The notes: a model not told the origin generated them from the sequence alone. Counted from the first letter of the stretch, positions 24,436 to 35,131 are shown. The stretch: 64,000 bases of DNA from Arthrobacter sp. V1I7 (GCF_030817015.1 NZ_JAUSYS010000001.1:558001-622000); one strand, 5' to 3'. Program-made: numbers and translations.

Positions 24436-26484
24436 CTACTTCCTCAGCGACTGTGCAATCTGGGCCATCACCGTGTTGTCGGCCAGGGTGGTCGCGTCGC
24501 CGACCTCGCGGCCTTCCGCGACGTCCTTGAGCAGGCGGCGCATGATCTTGCCGGAGCGGGTCTTCGGCAGTTCGGGCACCACAAGGATCGTCTTGGGCTT
24601 GGCGATCGGGCCAATCTCCTTGCCCACGTGGTTGCGGAGCTCCTGGACGATCTCGTCGCCGGAGTCCACCGCGTCCCCGCGCAGGATCACGAAGGCGACA
24701 ACGGCCTGGCCGGTGGTCTCATCGGCCGCTCCGACGACGGCGGCCTCCGCCACGGCAGGGTGGCTGACCAGCGCGGACTCGATCTCGGCGGTGGAGAGGC
24801 GGTGTCCGGAAATATTCATCACGTCATCCACCCGCCCGAGCAACCAGACGTCGCCGTCCTCGTCCTTCTTGGCGCCGTCACCGGCGAAGTACATGCCCTC
24901 GAAGCGGGACCAGTAGGTGTCTTTGAACCGCTCCGGGTCGCCCCAGATGCCGCGCAGCATGGCCGGCCACGGTTCGCGGATCACCAGGAACCCGCCGTGC
25001 CCGTTGGGCACCGATTCGCCGAGCTCGTCCACGACGTCCACGGCGATTCCGGGGAGCGGGACCTGGGCGGAGCCGGGCTTGGTGGCCGTCACGCCGGGCA
25101 GTGGGGCGATCATCTGCGCCCCGGTTTCGGTCTGCCACCAGGTGTCGACGATCGGGGCCGGGGTGTCTTTGCGTTTGCCGTTCTTGCCGGCATTGCCGCC
25201 GATGACCTCGCGGTACCACATCCACGCCTCGGGGTTGATGGGTTCGCCGACGGAGCCCAGGACGCGGATCGAGGAGAGGTCGGACCGGGCCGGGATCTCC
25301 TTGCCCCACTTCATGAAGGTGCGGATGGCGGTCGGGGCGGTGTACAGGATGGAGACCTTGTACTTCTCCACGATTTCCCACCACCGGCCCTGGTGTGGGG
25401 AGTCGGGGGTGCCCTCGTAAATGACCTGGGTGGCGCCGTTGATGAACGGCGCGTAGGCGACGTAGGAGTGCCCCGTGATCCAGCCGACGTCGGCGGTGCA
25501 CCAGTAGACGTCCGTCTCCGGGTGCAGGTCGAACACGGCCTTGTGCGTGTACGCGGTCTGGGTGAGGTAGCCGCCGGTGGTGTGCAGGATGCCCTTGGGC
25601 TTGCCGGTAGTGCCGGAGGTGTAGAGGATGAAGAGCGGGTGCTCCGAGTCGTGCCCCACGGCAGTGTGCTCCGGGGAGGCCAGCCCGACGGTGTCCGCCC
25701 ACCAGTGGTCGCGGCCGTCGTGCCAGTCCACGTCCTGGCCGTTGCGCTTGACGACGACGACGTTCTGGACGGTATGGCCGTTATGGGCCAGGGCTTCATC
25801 GACGGCAGGCTTCAGGGCGCTGGGCTTGCCGCGGCGGTAGGTGCCGTCCGCGGTGACCACGAGCCTGGCCTCGGCGTCGTCGATCCGGGAGCGCAGTGCG
25901 TCGGCGGAGAAACCACCGAACACCACCGAGTGGATGGCGCCGATCCTGGCGCACGCCAGCAGCGTGATCACGGCCTCGGGGATCATGGGCAGGTAAACCG
26001 CGACGCGGTCACCCTTGACCACACCGAGGGATTCGAACGCGTTCGCGGCCTTCTTTACTTCCTCGGTCAGCTGCGCGTAGGTGTAGGACCGGGTGTCGCC
26101 CGGTTCGCCCTCGAAGTAGATCGCGACCCTGTCTCCGTGGCCGTTCTTTACGTGGCGGTCCAGGGCGTTGTACGCGGCGTTGACCTCGCCGCCAACGAAC
26201 CACTTCGCGAACGGCGGGTTGGACCAGTCCAGCGCCTGGTCGAAGTCCTTGGACCAGGTGAGCAGCTCACGGGCCTGCTTCGCCCAGAAGGCGGGGCGGT
26301 CGGCGTCGGCCTCCGCGTAGTCGGCGTCGGTGACCACGGCGTTGCGGGCGAACTCGGCCGAGGGAGCGAATCTGCGGTTCTCGTGTGACAGGTTTTCGAA
26401 CGCGTCGCCGTGCTGCGGTGTGCTGACGGAAGACGTAGGGCCGGGTGCCTGGGTCGTCGTGGCGCCGGGGGTCTGCTGGGACAT
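24436..26484 (-). CDS. acsA: Acetyl-CoA synthetase
   Basis: 682 residues with the full set of ANL-family motifs: [17 protein letters not shown] (P-loop), [28 protein letters not shown], and C-terminal [11 protein letters not shown] whose Lys is the acetylation site in Acs. It activates acetate to acetyl-CoA through acetyl-AMP. ATG 26484 is preferred because GAGG is 6 nt upstream; an ATG five codons earlier lacks an SD. Monocistronic. Confidence 0.96.
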   Translation of the reverse strand: MSQQTPGATTTQAPGPTSSVSTPQHGDAFENLSHENRRFAPSAEFARNAVVTDADYAEADADRPAFWAKQARELLTWSKDFDQALDWSNPPFAKWFVGGEVNAAYNALDRHVKNGHGDRVAIYFEGEPGDTRSYTYAQLTEEVKKAANAFESLGVVKGDRVAVYLPMIPEAVITLLACARIGAIHSVVFGGFSADALRSRIDDAEARLVVTADGTYRRGKPSALKPAVDEALAHNGHTVQNVVVVKRNGQDVDWHDGRDHWWADTVGLASPEHTAVGHDSEHPLFILYTSGTTGKPKGILHTTGGYLTQTAYTHKAVFDLHPETDVYWCTADVGWITGHSYVAYAPFINGATQVIYEGTPDSPHQGRWWEIVEKYKVSILYTAPTAIRTFMKWGKEIPARSDLSSIRVLGSVGEPINPEAWMWYREVIGGNAGKNGKRKDTPAPIVDTWWQTETGAQMIAPLPGVTATKPGSAQVPLPGIAVDVVDELGESVPNGHGGFLVIREPWPAMLRGIWGDPERFKDTYWSRFEGMYFAGDGAKKDEDGDVWLLGRVDDVMNISGHRLSTAEIESALVSHPAVAEAAVVGAADETTGQAVVAFVILRGDAVDSGDEIVQELRNHVGKEIGPIAKPKTILVVPELPKTRSGKIMRRLLKDVAEGREVGDATTLADNTVMAQIAQSLRK

Positions 26485-26786
26485 GGTGAACCTCATCATT
26501 CATCGATCCGTGCTGCGCGGGCGCCCGGATCTGCTGCGCCGTGCCGCAGGCGCGACGTCGGGCAGCGGTCGATCACGGGCGTCCCGCAAAGAACTGTTCC
26601 GCAACAAACACTAGTACCTGGGTGCGACAGAAGGTGTGCCCCGTCACAACGGGAGCCGTGAGCGGTGTCTGTTAAGCGCTGAATGGCGCCGGTCAGGGGG
26701 GACTGGTGCCGCCCCGGCCCGGACTCTGGCGCTGCCGGTGATCGTCGGACAAAATTGGGCCAGGAACCTCTGAAACAGAGGCAGAA
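26485..26786. other. acsA upstream region, no gene seen
   Basis: About 300 bp of regulatory or empty sequence. A small inverted repeat CCTCTG-AAA-CAGAGG (26767-26781) precedes the pseudogene. No convincing Crp or RamB-type box was found. Frames on the minus strand here lack family resemblance and a ribosome binding site. Confidence 0.5.
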
Positions 26787-27274
26787 ATGAGACTTTGGGG
26801 CCTGGTGGCCCGCGCCCTGGCGCCTGGCCCGCCGGGCGTGGGACTGGTACGCAGTGCAGGAGCAGGACCCGACGATTCACCCGACGCCAGGACTGATCCG
26901 CGAGGTCACGCAACCCGGCCAGGGCCTCAACCCCCTGATTGCGCCGTTCTGGCAAGCGGACTACGGCTGGGACGGAATCGACGCCGGGGCTGTGAACGCG
27001 TGGGAGCGGGAATGCCGTCCGCAGGCCTCCGGGCAGCGCCCAACGAGGCTCCGAAGATTGGCGGTCGCATTGCCCGAACCGCAGAGCCTCCCGGCGCTGA
27101 TCGCCGCCTGGGAGGGGCGGTCTCGACACCGTGATCGTTCTGCCGTACGCGGGGTACGTTGCCCGCCGTCTCACGCACCGCCACCTCGCAGTATCGGCCG
27201 TAACACGCAGCGATCCGGTCAGCTACAGCCGAGCCACCGGCGTGGCGCGGGTCACCGGCCGATCCGAAGGATGA
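26787..27274 (+). pseudogene. Frameshifted small gene, family not recognised
   Basis: ATG 26787 has a good SD (GAGG, 5-6 nt). Removing one G from the GGGG run at 26797-26800 yields MRLWAWWPAPWRLARRAWDW, continuing YAVQEQDPTIHPTPGLIREV and so on to SLPALIAAWE. Removing one more G from the GGGG at 27114-27117 restores the frame to GGLDTVIVLPYAGYVARRLT and a natural C-terminus ending at TGA 27272-27274. With both corrections the gene is 486 nt, 161 residues. Two independent indels in G-runs fit either decay or base-calling error. I do not recognise the protein; the Trp-rich N-terminus and well-formed hydrophobic pattern argue that it once was, or is, coding. Confidence 0.4.
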
Positions 27275-27447
27275 CGCGGATTTGGCGGTGCAGTGCACGG
27301 CTTGTCAGCTAGTGATCGGACGGTCACTTGGCTAGGCTGAGATGGAGTTGCGACATCCGATGGAGGCGACCTGAACCGCGCGCGGTCCAGTCTCCGCCTG
27401 CCGTTCCGCGGCACCGTCCTGGGTTGCACCATGCTAAGGAGAACAGA

Positions 27448-28911
27448 ATGAACGAGCAAGCTAATGGGCAGCTCCACGCGCCTTCCGACGGCCACGGCAA
27501 CACCGGGCCCGCCCGTCCCGCCGGCTTCGGGGACGCCCCCCGTTTCACGGTGGACAAGGCGAAAGGAAAGTCCGGCATGAAGAACGAGGCCGTCCTCGGC
27601 CCGTTCACCGTCCGGGACCTGACTGTTTTCGGCTCCACGTTGATTCTCTTCATCGCTTCGCTGATTCCGATGTTCGCCGTCCGTTACAACCTGTGGAACC
27701 TGGGGAGCCTCTTCTTCCTGGGCCTGGGTATCCTGCTGCCGCTGATTGTCAGCGCCCTCTTCGTGGCGCGCCGCCTCAGCCCCGGAACAAGGATGCGGAT
27801 CGGTTCATTGTCCGTGGACCAGTTCGCCTCGGTGGTGGCGTCCTTCGCCGTCGCCTTCTTCTTCCTCGCCGTGGCCGGCGCCTACGTGCCGAGCATGCTG
27901 CTGGCCCTCGTGGGGGCACTGGGACTCTTTGCCGCGACCGTCCTCGCCCGCCTGATCCCCTACCTGGCCGGCGACTTCCTGGACCGCCAGGAGACCCCGG
28001 CGCATGTGGTGGCACGCGATACTGCGGCGCCCGTCCGCAAGCCCCGTGCGCCCAAGGCGCCCAAGGAGCAGAAGAAAGCCAAGGATTACCAGGACAGCAG
28101 CACGGGTACCGTCGCAGGCTGGGCCAAGCGCATGACCCCCGGCGGTCCTGCCGCAACCCCGGCCCCGCGCGCCGCCGAGCCCCGGGCCGCTGCTGCGGAC
28201 GACGCCGTTCCAGGTACCGCCGCTGCGGCTCCGTCCGGGGCCACGGCGCCGTCGGCCGGGCCGGCTGCAGCCGCGGCCGCGCAGACCGCTGCTGCCCCCC
28301 GGGCCGTTCCTGCTCCGGGGTCCGGTGCCACGGCTACGGGTGTCCCGGCAACCCAGGCTTCCGGCGTTGTTCCTGCCGCGACGGCAGCCCCTTCGACGGC
28401 AGCCCCGTCCACGGCTGCTGCCCCGCCGTCCGCAGCAGAGCCGGCCGGTCCGTCCGCCGCTGAGCAGACCCGGACTCCCGGCGTCGGGCAGTCCGATGGG
28501 AACGCCGCAGTCGCCCCGGCGGCCGCCGCCGAGCCGACACACGAGGAACGGCAGGCGAAGACCACAGCGGCTGCCGAGCAGACCCTCGCGGCGGACGTGC
28601 CGGCGGCCGCCAGCAACAGCGCTCCCACCACCGTCAACCCGCAGGTACGGTCGCAGGAGCCTATCGGGGCCACCGTCGATCCTGCGAGTCGGACAGCGCC
28701 GAATCAGGCCCAGCCTGTCCACGACGCCTTCTGGTTCGCCGTCGCCCGGCCGCGCACGGCTGTCGATGAACACACGGGCGCTCCGGCATTCGTGATTGAA
28801 CCCGGCGGCTGGGTCCTGGCCCTAGAGGACCGGGGGAGCGAGTTCCTGGTCCAACATACCGACGGCAGGGTGGGCGTGCTGCGCGACCTCAGCAATATCG
28901 AGCGCGGTTAG
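27448..28911 (+). CDS. Membrane protein with long Ala/Pro-rich linker and small C-terminal domain
   Basis: 487 residues. The N-terminal 45 are polar. Four membrane helices follow at about 50-170 ([76 protein letters not shown]), then a Lys/Pro-rich stretch. About 200 residues of Ala/Pro/Thr/Ser low complexity span about 230-425. A compact end domain (about 428-487, [37 protein letters not shown]) looks like a small beta-barrel. AAGGAG lies 6 nt before ATG 27448. Function is unknown. It precedes nth by only 10 nt, so it may share its transcript. Confidence 0.7.
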   Translation: MNEQANGQLHAPSDGHGNTGPARPAGFGDAPRFTVDKAKGKSGMKNEAVLGPFTVRDLTVFGSTLILFIASLIPMFAVRYNLWNLGSLFFLGLGILLPLIVSALFVARRLSPGTRMRIGSLSVDQFASVVASFAVAFFFLAVAGAYVPSMLLALVGALGLFAATVLARLIPYLAGDFLDRQETPAHVVARDTAAPVRKPRAPKAPKEQKKAKDYQDSSTGTVAGWAKRMTPGGPAATPAPRAAEPRAAAADDAVPGTAAAAPSGATAPSAGPAAAAAAQTAAAPRAVPAPGSGATATGVPATQASGVVPAATAAPSTAAPSTAAAPPSAAEPAGPSAAEQTRTPGVGQSDGNAAVAPAAAAEPTHEERQAKTTAAAEQTLAADVPAAASNSAPTTVNPQVRSQEPIGATVDPASRTAPNQAQPVHDAFWFAVARPRTAVDEHTGAPAFVIEPGGWVLALEDRGSEFLVQHTDGRVGVLRDLSNIERG

Positions 28912-28921
28912 CCGGACGCCG

Positions 28922-29830
28922 GTGGCCACCGCCGAGGAGTCCGAGCCCGGCAGCGTCGGGCCTGCCAGCCCTGGCGCGTCCGCGCCAAGTACGTCGGGTC
29001 CCGACAGCCCGGGTATGGCCGGCCCCGCACCTGCGGGGCCCAAGGCCGCGGGCGAGTCCCTGCTCGGACTCAAGCGACGCGCCCGCCGGATCAACCGGGC
29101 GCTGGCGGAGCAGTACCCGTACGCGCACGCTGAACTGGATTTCCGTAATCCCTTTGAACTCGTCGTGGCCACGGTGCTCTCGGCGCAGACCACGGATGTG
29201 CTCGTCAACCAGATCACCCGGCTGCTGTTCGCCCGGTACCCGGACGCACGGAGCCTTGCGGAGGCGGATCCGGACGAGCTTGAAGGCATCATCAAGCCCA
29301 CTGGGTTCTTCCGCGCGAAGGCGCGGAGCCTGCTGGCCCTGAGCAACCGGCTGGTGGATGAGTACGACGGCGAGGTGCCCGGACGCCTGGAGGATCTCGT
29401 GACGCTGCCCGGCGTCGGGCGGAAAACCGCCAACGTCGTGTTGGGAAACGCCTTCGGTATCCCCGGCATCACCGTGGACACCCACTTCGGCCGGCTGGCG
29501 AGGCGGTTCGGCTGGACAGACTCGGAGGATCCGGTGAAGATCGAATTCGACGTCGCCGAACTATTCGAGCCGAAGGACTGGACCATGCTCTCGCACCGGG
29601 TCGTGTTCCACGGCCGCCGGGTCTGCCATTCGCGAAAGCCGGCCTGCGGGGCCTGCGCGGTGGCCAACTGGTGCCCGAGCTACGGGATGGGGGAGACCGA
29701 TCCGGAGAAGGCGAAGAAGCTGCTGAAGTACGAACTGGCCCCGGGACAGGAGGAGCTGCTCGCGAAGCTGCTTGCCGAGACCCACCGGGCCGCGGAAATC
29801 CGGATGGAATCGCAGAGGAAGCCGCGGTGA
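28922..29830 (+). CDS. nth: Endonuclease III
   Basis: 302 residues; about 50 N-terminal residues rich in Pro/Gly/Ser precede the conserved enzyme. The HhH-GPD core [13 protein letters not shown] (catalytic Lys), [13 protein letters not shown] (catalytic Asp) and the [4Fe-4S] pattern C-x6-C-x2-C-x5-C ([17 protein letters not shown]) are intact. It removes oxidised pyrimidines from DNA and cleaves abasic sites. The GTG at 28922 gives the long form; starts nearer [10 protein letters not shown] are possible. It overlaps the next Nudix gene by GTGA. Confidence 0.94.
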   Translation: MATAEESEPGSVGPASPGASAPSTSGPDSPGMAGPAPAGPKAAGESLLGLKRRARRINRALAEQYPYAHAELDFRNPFELVVATVLSAQTTDVLVNQITRLLFARYPDARSLAEADPDELEGIIKPTGFFRAKARSLLALSNRLVDEYDGEVPGRLEDLVTLPGVGRKTANVVLGNAFGIPGITVDTHFGRLARRFGWTDSEDPVKIEFDVAELFEPKDWTMLSHRVVFHGRRVCHSRKPACGACAVANWCPSYGMGETDPEKAKKLLKYELAPGQEELLAKLLAETHRAAEIRMESQRKPR

Positions 29831-30507
29831 CGGCCCGCGAGGATCTCCTCGATCTGGCGGCCGGGGTCGCGGCGGGCACGGCCCCGGCGCCGGATCCGCG
29901 CTGGCGGGAACTCGCCATTGAACCAGGAGAGCGCGTCCGCCGCGCCGCCGTCCTGATGCTGTTTGGGGCCCTTGACCATGTCCCCGCGGCCTCGGGCAAG
30001 AAACTTGCTCCGGCTGACCTGGACGTCCTGCTGCTGCAGCGCGCCCAGACCCTGGATGACCATCCGGGACAGATAGCGTTCCCCGGAGGCGGTATCGACG
30101 ACGGCGAGTCGGCGGTTGACGCCGCCCTGCGCGAAGCCCGGGAGGAAACCGGGCTTGACCCGTCCGGCGTCGAGGTGCTCGGGGTCATGCCCGAACTGGC
30201 GCTGCCCCGCGGCAACTTCCTGGTGACGCCCGTCCTGGCCTGGTGGGCCGCCCAGTCACCCGTGCGGGTGGTGGACTACGGCGAGTCTTCCCAGGTCTTC
30301 CGCGTCCCTGTCCGCGACCTGTTGGATCCTGACAACCGGGTGATGGCAACCGTCAGCCGGGCCGGCCAGACCTTCCAAAGCCCCGCGTTCACCGTCAACG
30401 AAGTGGTGGTGTGGGGCTTCACCGGGATGATCCTCAACCAGCTGTTCGAGCAGCTGGGTTGGGCGGTTCCCTGGGACGGAACGCGGCTTTACGGGATCGA
30501 CGTCTGA
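29827..30507 (+). CDS. CoA pyrophosphatase-type Nudix hydrolase
   Basis: 226 residues. The CoA-specific UPF0035 motif [21 protein letters not shown] is directly followed by a perfect Nudix box ([19 protein letters not shown], then EETGL). The predicted reaction is cleavage of CoA or its derivatives to 3',5'-ADP and phosphopantetheine. GTG 29827 overlaps the nth TGA by 4 nt, so translation is coupled; many actinobacteria keep nth and this Nudix gene together. Confidence 0.9.
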   Translation: MTAREDLLDLAAGVAAGTAPAPDPRWRELAIEPGERVRRAAVLMLFGALDHVPAASGKKLAPADLDVLLLQRAQTLDDHPGQIAFPGGGIDDGESAVDAALREAREETGLDPSGVEVLGVMPELALPRGNFLVTPVLAWWAAQSPVRVVDYGESSQVFRVPVRDLLDPDNRVMATVSRAGQTFQSPAFTVNEVVVWGFTGMILNQLFEQLGWAVPWDGTRLYGIDV

Positions 30508-30544
30508 CGCGGCCGGAAGGTCGCTCTTCGCACAGCGTGCAGTG

Positions 30545-30826
30545 CTAGTGTGGGGCGAGCCGCGGGCTCGTCCGCGTAGTGCCCAGCCGGGTTGCCTCCC
30601 GGCCGCTCGACGCGTTCTTCCCGGGCCGGGACTTGTCGACGACCAAGCCGGTGGCGGCATTCTCGCGCACAGCGGTGATGCCCGCGGCAGCGGCCTTGAT
30701 GGTGTCGAACAATGGCGAAACGGCGACAACCGTTCCATCCGGTGCGGTCAGCTTGAAGAAATACGCTTTCTCTCCAGCCTCTGCGATCTCAAAAATGCCA
30801 GCCAATCTGCTGCCTTCCAAATCCAT
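30545..30826 (-). CDS. DUF1508 (YegP-like) domain protein
   Basis: 93 residues. IFEIAEAGEKAYFFKLTAPDGTVV and SPLFDTIKAAAAGITAVRENA match the DUF1508 pattern (FxFxLKAxNGxxI, GIxSVxxNA). The domain is a small beta-alpha fold of unknown role found in many bacteria. A single copy is present, where E. coli YegP has two. ATG 30826 has AAGGA 3 nt upstream; in-frame ATGs at 30838 and 30871 are alternatives. The C-tail is Arg/Thr-rich and looks unstructured. Confidence 0.7.
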   Translation of the reverse strand: MDLEGSRLAGIFEIAEAGEKAYFFKLTAPDGTVVAVSPLFDTIKAAAAGITAVRENAATGLVVDKSRPGKNASSGREATRLGTTRTSPRLAPH

Positions 30827-30945
30827 GCGTCCTTGCATTGGCCGGTGGAACCAGGAACGGCTACCGGCCATTTCGAGCGTAGCCGGGTTGACGGACCGGA
30901 CACAATGCTACCGACGGGTACGTTACGTCCCGTGGTCCCGGTCCC

Positions 30946-32661
30946 TTATTTCGCCTTGTCGTAGGAGTCCACGACCGCCATGCTGACCGGGAAGTCCACC
31001 GGGATCCGGCCGAAAAGCAGCTCCTTGGCGGCGTCCGCAGCCTCCTCGATGGCGAGAATGCAGTCCCCGACCGCCTCCTCCGGACAATGGATCATGACTT
31101 CGTCATGCAGAAAGAACACCAGTTCCCCGGCGGGCAAGCTGTCCGCGCGCATAGCCCGCAGCCGCCGTCGTAATTCGGCCAGCCAGCATGCCGCCCAGTC
31201 CGCGGCTGAGCCCTGCACCACGAAGTTGCGGGTGAACCGGCCCCGGGACCTGGCCAGGGTATCGGCACGGCGCTGTTCTTCGGCGGTGGCGGACTGTTGG
31301 CTCCGCAGCCACCCCTCCGACGGCGGCGGGCTGCTGCGGCCGAGCCGGGAGGTGACGGTCTTCCCGGCTTCACCCTGGCGCGCCGCGTGCTCCACAAACC
31401 CGACAGCCCGGGGATAAGTGCGGGCCAGTTGGGGCATGAGCCGCCCGGACTCGCCCGTGGTGGCCCCGTAGATGGCCCCCAGGAGCGCCATCTTTGCCTT
31501 CGCCCGGTCACCGCCGAAACCCTGCGCCGCGATGCCGGCGTAGAGGTCCTTGTCCCGGGCCGCCTCGGCCATCTTCGAGTCCTGGGCAAGCGCCACCAGC
31601 ACCCGCGGTTCGAGCTGGGAAGCATCCGCAACGATCAGCTTGTGGCCCGGATCGGCGTGCACGGCGCCACGGATCTGGCGCGGAATCTGCAGCGCCCCGC
31701 CGCCGCGGGAGGCCCAGCGGCCCGAGACCACGCCGCCGACGACATACTCCGGCTGGAACCGGCCATCCCTGACCCAGGCGTCGAGCCAGGCCCAGCCGTT
31801 GGCCGCATGGAGCCTTGACAGTTTCTTGTACGCCAGGAGCGGCTCGATCGCCCGGTGCGACGATTCCTTCAGCTCCCACTGACGGGTGGACTTCACCTCG
31901 ACCCCGTTCCGGTGCAGGGCGCGCATGAGCTCCTGGGGTGAATCCGGGTTGAGCGAAGGGGAGCTCAGCAGCTGCCGGAGCTCTGTGGTGAGCGCCTCAA
32001 GTTTGGCCGGACGGCGGCCCTGCGGAGGGCGCGGACCCAAGTGGTCGGCGAGAATCTCCTCGTGCAGCTCCGTCCGCCAGGGGACCCCGACGTGCTGCAT
32101 TTCCGCGGCAATCATGGCCCCTGCGGATTCAGCCGCCAGGAGCAACTGGAGCCGCTGCTTACGGTTGGCCGGCTGGCCGGCGGCCCCCGCCTGGTTGAGA
32201 GCCTCCTGCTGCGCGGCGTACTCTTCGCGCAGGTCCTCCGGGTTGTGGCGCGACGCCCGCCGAAGTGCCGGATCGTCAAACAAGGCCCCCTGGTCCGCGG
32301 GCGGAGGCGGCGGCTGGAGGGCCCGCGGCGGCTGCTGCAGATCATCGTCCTGGGTGAGTTTCTCGGCGTTCCGGGCGTAGGAGGTGTGGGCGGTGAATTC
32401 CGAGTGTGCCAGGATCGCGCCGCACAGTGAGAGGTCATAGCAGCGCTCCAGCTCCACCCCGGCGGCCAGCAGTGACGGGTACCAGTCCTGCGTGCGGTGC
32501 CAGATCCAGCGCGGCCGCCGCTTCTCGAGCTGAAGCACGACGCCGGCCAGTTCCGCGGCGCTGATGACCCTCGGTTCGGGGCTGGCCGGGTGAGGGGCGC
32601 CCCCGGCGGTGAGTTCCTGGAGGGCTGCGCCGTCAGCGTGGGCGGCGAGCAGCAGATACAT
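30946..32661 (-). CDS. Family A DNA polymerase-like protein (bifunctional 3'-5' exonuclease/polymerase)
   Basis: 571 residues, shorter than Pol I and without the 5' nuclease. The N-terminal 180 residues are a divergent exonuclease-like region. The polymerase motifs are A VADASQLEPRVLVALAQD (the first Asp kept; YSQIELR changed to ASQLEPR), B RAKAKMALLGAIYG (R-x3-K-x7-YG kept) and C HDEVMIH. This protein is a recurrent second family A polymerase in actinobacteria; its repair role is not established here. It is divergent from the Tad locus. ATG 32661 is chosen because the conserved part starts MYLLLAAH. Confidence 0.87.
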   Translation of the reverse strand: MYLLLAAHADGAALQELTAGGAPHPASPEPRVISAAELAGVVLQLEKRRPRWIWHRTQDWYPSLLAAGVELERCYDLSLCGAILAHSEFTAHTSYARNAEKLTQDDDLQQPPRALQPPPPPADQGALFDDPALRRASRHNPEDLREEYAAQQEALNQAGAAGQPANRKQRLQLLLAAESAGAMIAAEMQHVGVPWRTELHEEILADHLGPRPPQGRRPAKLEALTTELRQLLSSPSLNPDSPQELMRALHRNGVEVKSTRQWELKESSHRAIEPLLAYKKLSRLHAANGWAWLDAWVRDGRFQPEYVVGGVVSGRWASRGGGALQIPRQIRGAVHADPGHKLIVADASQLEPRVLVALAQDSKMAEAARDKDLYAGIAAQGFGGDRAKAKMALLGAIYGATTGESGRLMPQLARTYPRAVGFVEHAARQGEAGKTVTSRLGRSSPPPSEGWLRSQQSATAEEQRRADTLARSRGRFTRNFVVQGSAADWAACWLAELRRRLRAMRADSLPAGELVFFLHDEVMIHCPEEAVGDCILAIEEAADAAKELLFGRIPVDFPVSMAVVDSYDKAK

Positions 32662-32753
32662 ACGGTCAATTCTGCCCTGTGGCTCGGGGCGGCTTGTCCA
32701 CATAGCCCGGCGCGCGGCTTACGGGCCGGTCCGCCCAGAGGCAGAGTGACGGT

Positions 32754-33875
32754 ATGAGCCGGCATGAGCTATTTCCCCCCGACACCCCACGCCGGCGCGG
32801 CGCCGGGCCCGGTGAGGCGGCCTGGCTGCCGGACGCGTCGGCGGAGACGCTGCTGGTAACCGCGAACGAGCTGCTCCACGGAGAAGTGGAGCGCATCGTG
32901 GCGGCGGCCGGCGGTACCTTGCGGACGGTGCCGGACGTGCTGGAGGCAGCGCCGTTCTGGGCCGCTGCGGCGGCGGTGCTGGTGGGAAACGACATCACCG
33001 CGCTTCCGCCGCGGCGCCGGGCGCCGGCCGTTCTGCTCGGACTGGCCGACGACGGGGACAGCCTCTGGCAGCTGGCGGCCGCGATAGGGGCGGAACGCGT
33101 CGCCGTGCTGCCCGAAGCCTCGGCCTGGCTTGCCGCGCACCTCAGCCGTTCCCGTTCGCCCGCGGCAGGCGGGCTCGTCCTCGGCATCAGCGGCGGCTGC
33201 GGCGGGGCGGGAGCCACCACCGCTGCCATCTGGCTGGCCCAGGCCGCTGCACGGCACGGCGCCGACGTCCTCCTGGTGGACGGTGACCCCCGCGGCGGCG
33301 GCCTTGAACTCGCTTTGGGCGCCGAGGAGACGCCCGGTCTCCGCTGGCCGGATCTCGCCGGGGCAAGTGGGAGCATCGATCCGGGCCAGCTGGCCGAGTC
33401 CCTGCCGACGGCGGGAGGTTTCTCCTTCCTGTCCTGGCCGGGCAGTCGCGACGGCGCCACGGTCGTGGAGACAGCCACTGTGTCCATCGTCCTGGAAGCT
33501 GCCCGGCGCGGCTTTGACCTGGTGGTGCTGGACATCGGCCGCGGAAGTGAGTCGCTGCGGGCGCTCGCCTGGGACTGCGACCGGCTCGTTCTCATCGTCC
33601 CCGCCCAGCTGCGCGCGGCCGTCGCGACTGCGCGACTGCTGCACGATCTCCCTCCCGTGGAAACCTCCCTTGTCGTCCGGGGCAAGCCTGGAGCCGTGCT
33701 GGACGGAGGGCTGATTGCGGACTCGGTCGGACTTCCCCTGTCCGGGATCATGCCGGAAGTCCGGGGCACTGCCGCGGCGACGGAACTTGGACGGCTCCTG
33801 ATCTCGGGTCAGCAACGCATCGTCCGCCGCTTCGCCGCAGCGGTACTCGAGCTGAGCGTCGGGGAAGTCCGGTGA
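32754..33875 (+). CDS. ssd: CpaE/TadZ-like (Ssd family) P-loop protein of the Tad locus
   Basis: 373 residues. A receiver-like N-terminal part precedes a MinD/ParA-type ATPase: deviant Walker A GGCGGAGATT (about 150-160), VLLVDGDPRGGG, and FDLVVLDIGRG. CpaE/TadZ proteins position the Tad pilus machine at the pole; actinobacterial relatives are also called septum-site-determining Ssd. It is the first gene of the ssd-tadA-tadB-tadC operon and overlaps tadA by GTGA. A CAGAGT hexamer lies 6 nt before the ATG. Confidence 0.85.
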   Translation: MSRHELFPPDTPRRRGAGPGEAAWLPDASAETLLVTANELLHGEVERIVAAAGGTLRTVPDVLEAAPFWAAAAAVLVGNDITALPPRRRAPAVLLGLADDGDSLWQLAAAIGAERVAVLPEASAWLAAHLSRSRSPAAGGLVLGISGGCGGAGATTAAIWLAQAAARHGADVLLVDGDPRGGGLELALGAEETPGLRWPDLAGASGSIDPGQLAESLPTAGGFSFLSWPGSRDGATVVETATVSIVLEAARRGFDLVVLDIGRGSESLRALAWDCDRLVLIVPAQLRAAVATARLLHDLPPVETSLVVRGKPGAVLDGGLIADSVGLPLSGIMPEVRGTAAATELGRLLISGQQRIVRRFAAAVLELSVGEVR

Positions 33876-35131
33876 GCGCGCACGCGGCGGCGGGCCCCCC
33901 GGACGCTGCCGCCGCCGGCAGGCGCCGCCTCGGCAACCGGCCGGGGGCCGGCAGCTCCGCGGACGAGCAGTTGTTACAGACCGTGCGGGAGTCCGTTCTG
34001 TCCGAGGCCGGGCCGGTCACGCCATCCCGCGTGGCCGCCGCCGTGCAAGCGACCGGACGGCTGCTCGGCACCGCGGGTGCCCTGGCCGCGGTGGACAGCA
34101 TCAGTGCGGAACTCACCGGGCTGGGCCCGCTGCAGGCACTGGCGAGGGATCCCGCCGTGACGGACATCTTCGTCAACGGACCCGACTCGGTGTGGATTGA
34201 CCGCGGCAACGGCCCGGAGAAAGTGCCGGTGTTCTTCTCCGGCGAGCCACAGATCCGCGCGCTGGCAGCACGGCTTGTGGCGGCCGGCGGGCGGCGCCTC
34301 GACGACGGATCTCCGTGCGTGGACGTCCGGCTGGACGGCGGCTACCGGGTCCATGCGGTCCTGCCGCCGATCTCCACGGCGGGCACCCTGCTGAGCGTGA
34401 GAATCCGACGGGAACGAGTGTTCACGATGCCGGAGCTGCGGCAGATCGGCATGTTCGGCACCCTCATCGGGACGGTGCTGGAACGCATGATCGATCGCAG
34501 GTTGGGTTTCTTGATTAGCGGAGCCACCGGTTCCGGAAAGACGACGCTGCTCGCGACGCTCCTCGGCCTATGCCGTCCGGGGGAACGGCTCGTCCTGATT
34601 GAAGACGCTTCCGAGCTCAACCCGGTGCACCCGCATGTCGTGTCGCTGGAGACCCGGCATGGAAACCTCGAGGGAAGCGGCGTCGTCGACCTGGGCGAGC
34701 TGGTCCGCCAGGCCTTGAGGATGCGGCCCGACCGGCTGGTCGTGGGCGAATGCCGGGGCGCCGAGGTCCGGGAGCTCCTGACAGCCATGAACACCGGCCA
34801 CACCGGAGGCGGCGGAACCATCCACGCAAACACCGCTGGCGCCGTCCCCGCCCGGCTGACGGCGCTCGGGGCGCTCGCCGGCATGGGCCAGGACGCCGTG
34901 CGCCTGCAGGTGGCGAGCGCGCTGGACGCCGTCGTCCATGTGGGCAGGACCGGGGCCCGGCGGCACGTGGTGTGCATCGGCGTCCTGGAGGACCTCGAAG
35001 AAGGCCTGGCAGTCACCGTGGCTCTCGAGGCGTCAGGGGACGCCGAGGCCGGCGTCCGTTGCGGCCCGGCGTGGCCGGGGCTGGCGGACCGTCTGGGCCT
35101 GGATCCAGGGCCAGACGGGATCCCGGCGTGA
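33872..35131 (+). CDS. tadA: TadA/CpaF-type secretion ATPase
   Basis: 419 residues of the VirB11/GspE superfamily. GATGSGKT (217-224) is Walker A, LIEDASELN the Asp box, RQALRMRPDRLVVGECRGAE Walker B, and NTGHTGGGGTIHANT the His box. It is the cytoplasmic hexameric motor that powers assembly of the Flp/Tad pilus. Its GTG overlaps the ssd stop and its TGA overlaps the tadB GTG, both by 4 nt. About 75 disordered N-terminal residues rich in Ala/Gly precede the N-domain. Confidence 0.95.
   Translation: MSAHAAAGPPDAAAAGRRRLGNRPGAGSSADEQLLQTVRESVLSEAGPVTPSRVAAAVQATGRLLGTAGALAAVDSISAELTGLGPLQALARDPAVTDIFVNGPDSVWIDRGNGPEKVPVFFSGEPQIRALAARLVAAGGRRLDDGSPCVDVRLDGGYRVHAVLPPISTAGTLLSVRIRRERVFTMPELRQIGMFGTLIGTVLERMIDRRLGFLISGATGSGKTTLLATLLGLCRPGERLVLIEDASELNPVHPHVVSLETRHGNLEGSGVVDLGELVRQALRMRPDRLVVGECRGAEVRELLTAMNTGHTGGGGTIHANTAGAVPARLTALGALAGMGQDAVRLQVASALDAVVHVGRTGARRHVVCIGVLEDLEEGLAVTVALEASGDAEAGVRCGPAWPGLADRLGLDPGPDGIPA

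Noticed and set aside
24325..26388. 687-codon plus-strand frame antisense to acsA
   Set aside because: Same codon-shadow effect; no SD or recognisable motif.
26635..26648. TGTG-N6-CACA as a Crp box for acsA
   Set aside because: The half-sites are 6 bp apart instead of 8 and lack the flanking A/T of the consensus.
26644..27174. 176-codon minus-strand frame upstream of acsA
   Set aside because: Pro/Arg-rich, no SD, no motif; the plus strand gives a more protein-like reading after frameshift correction.
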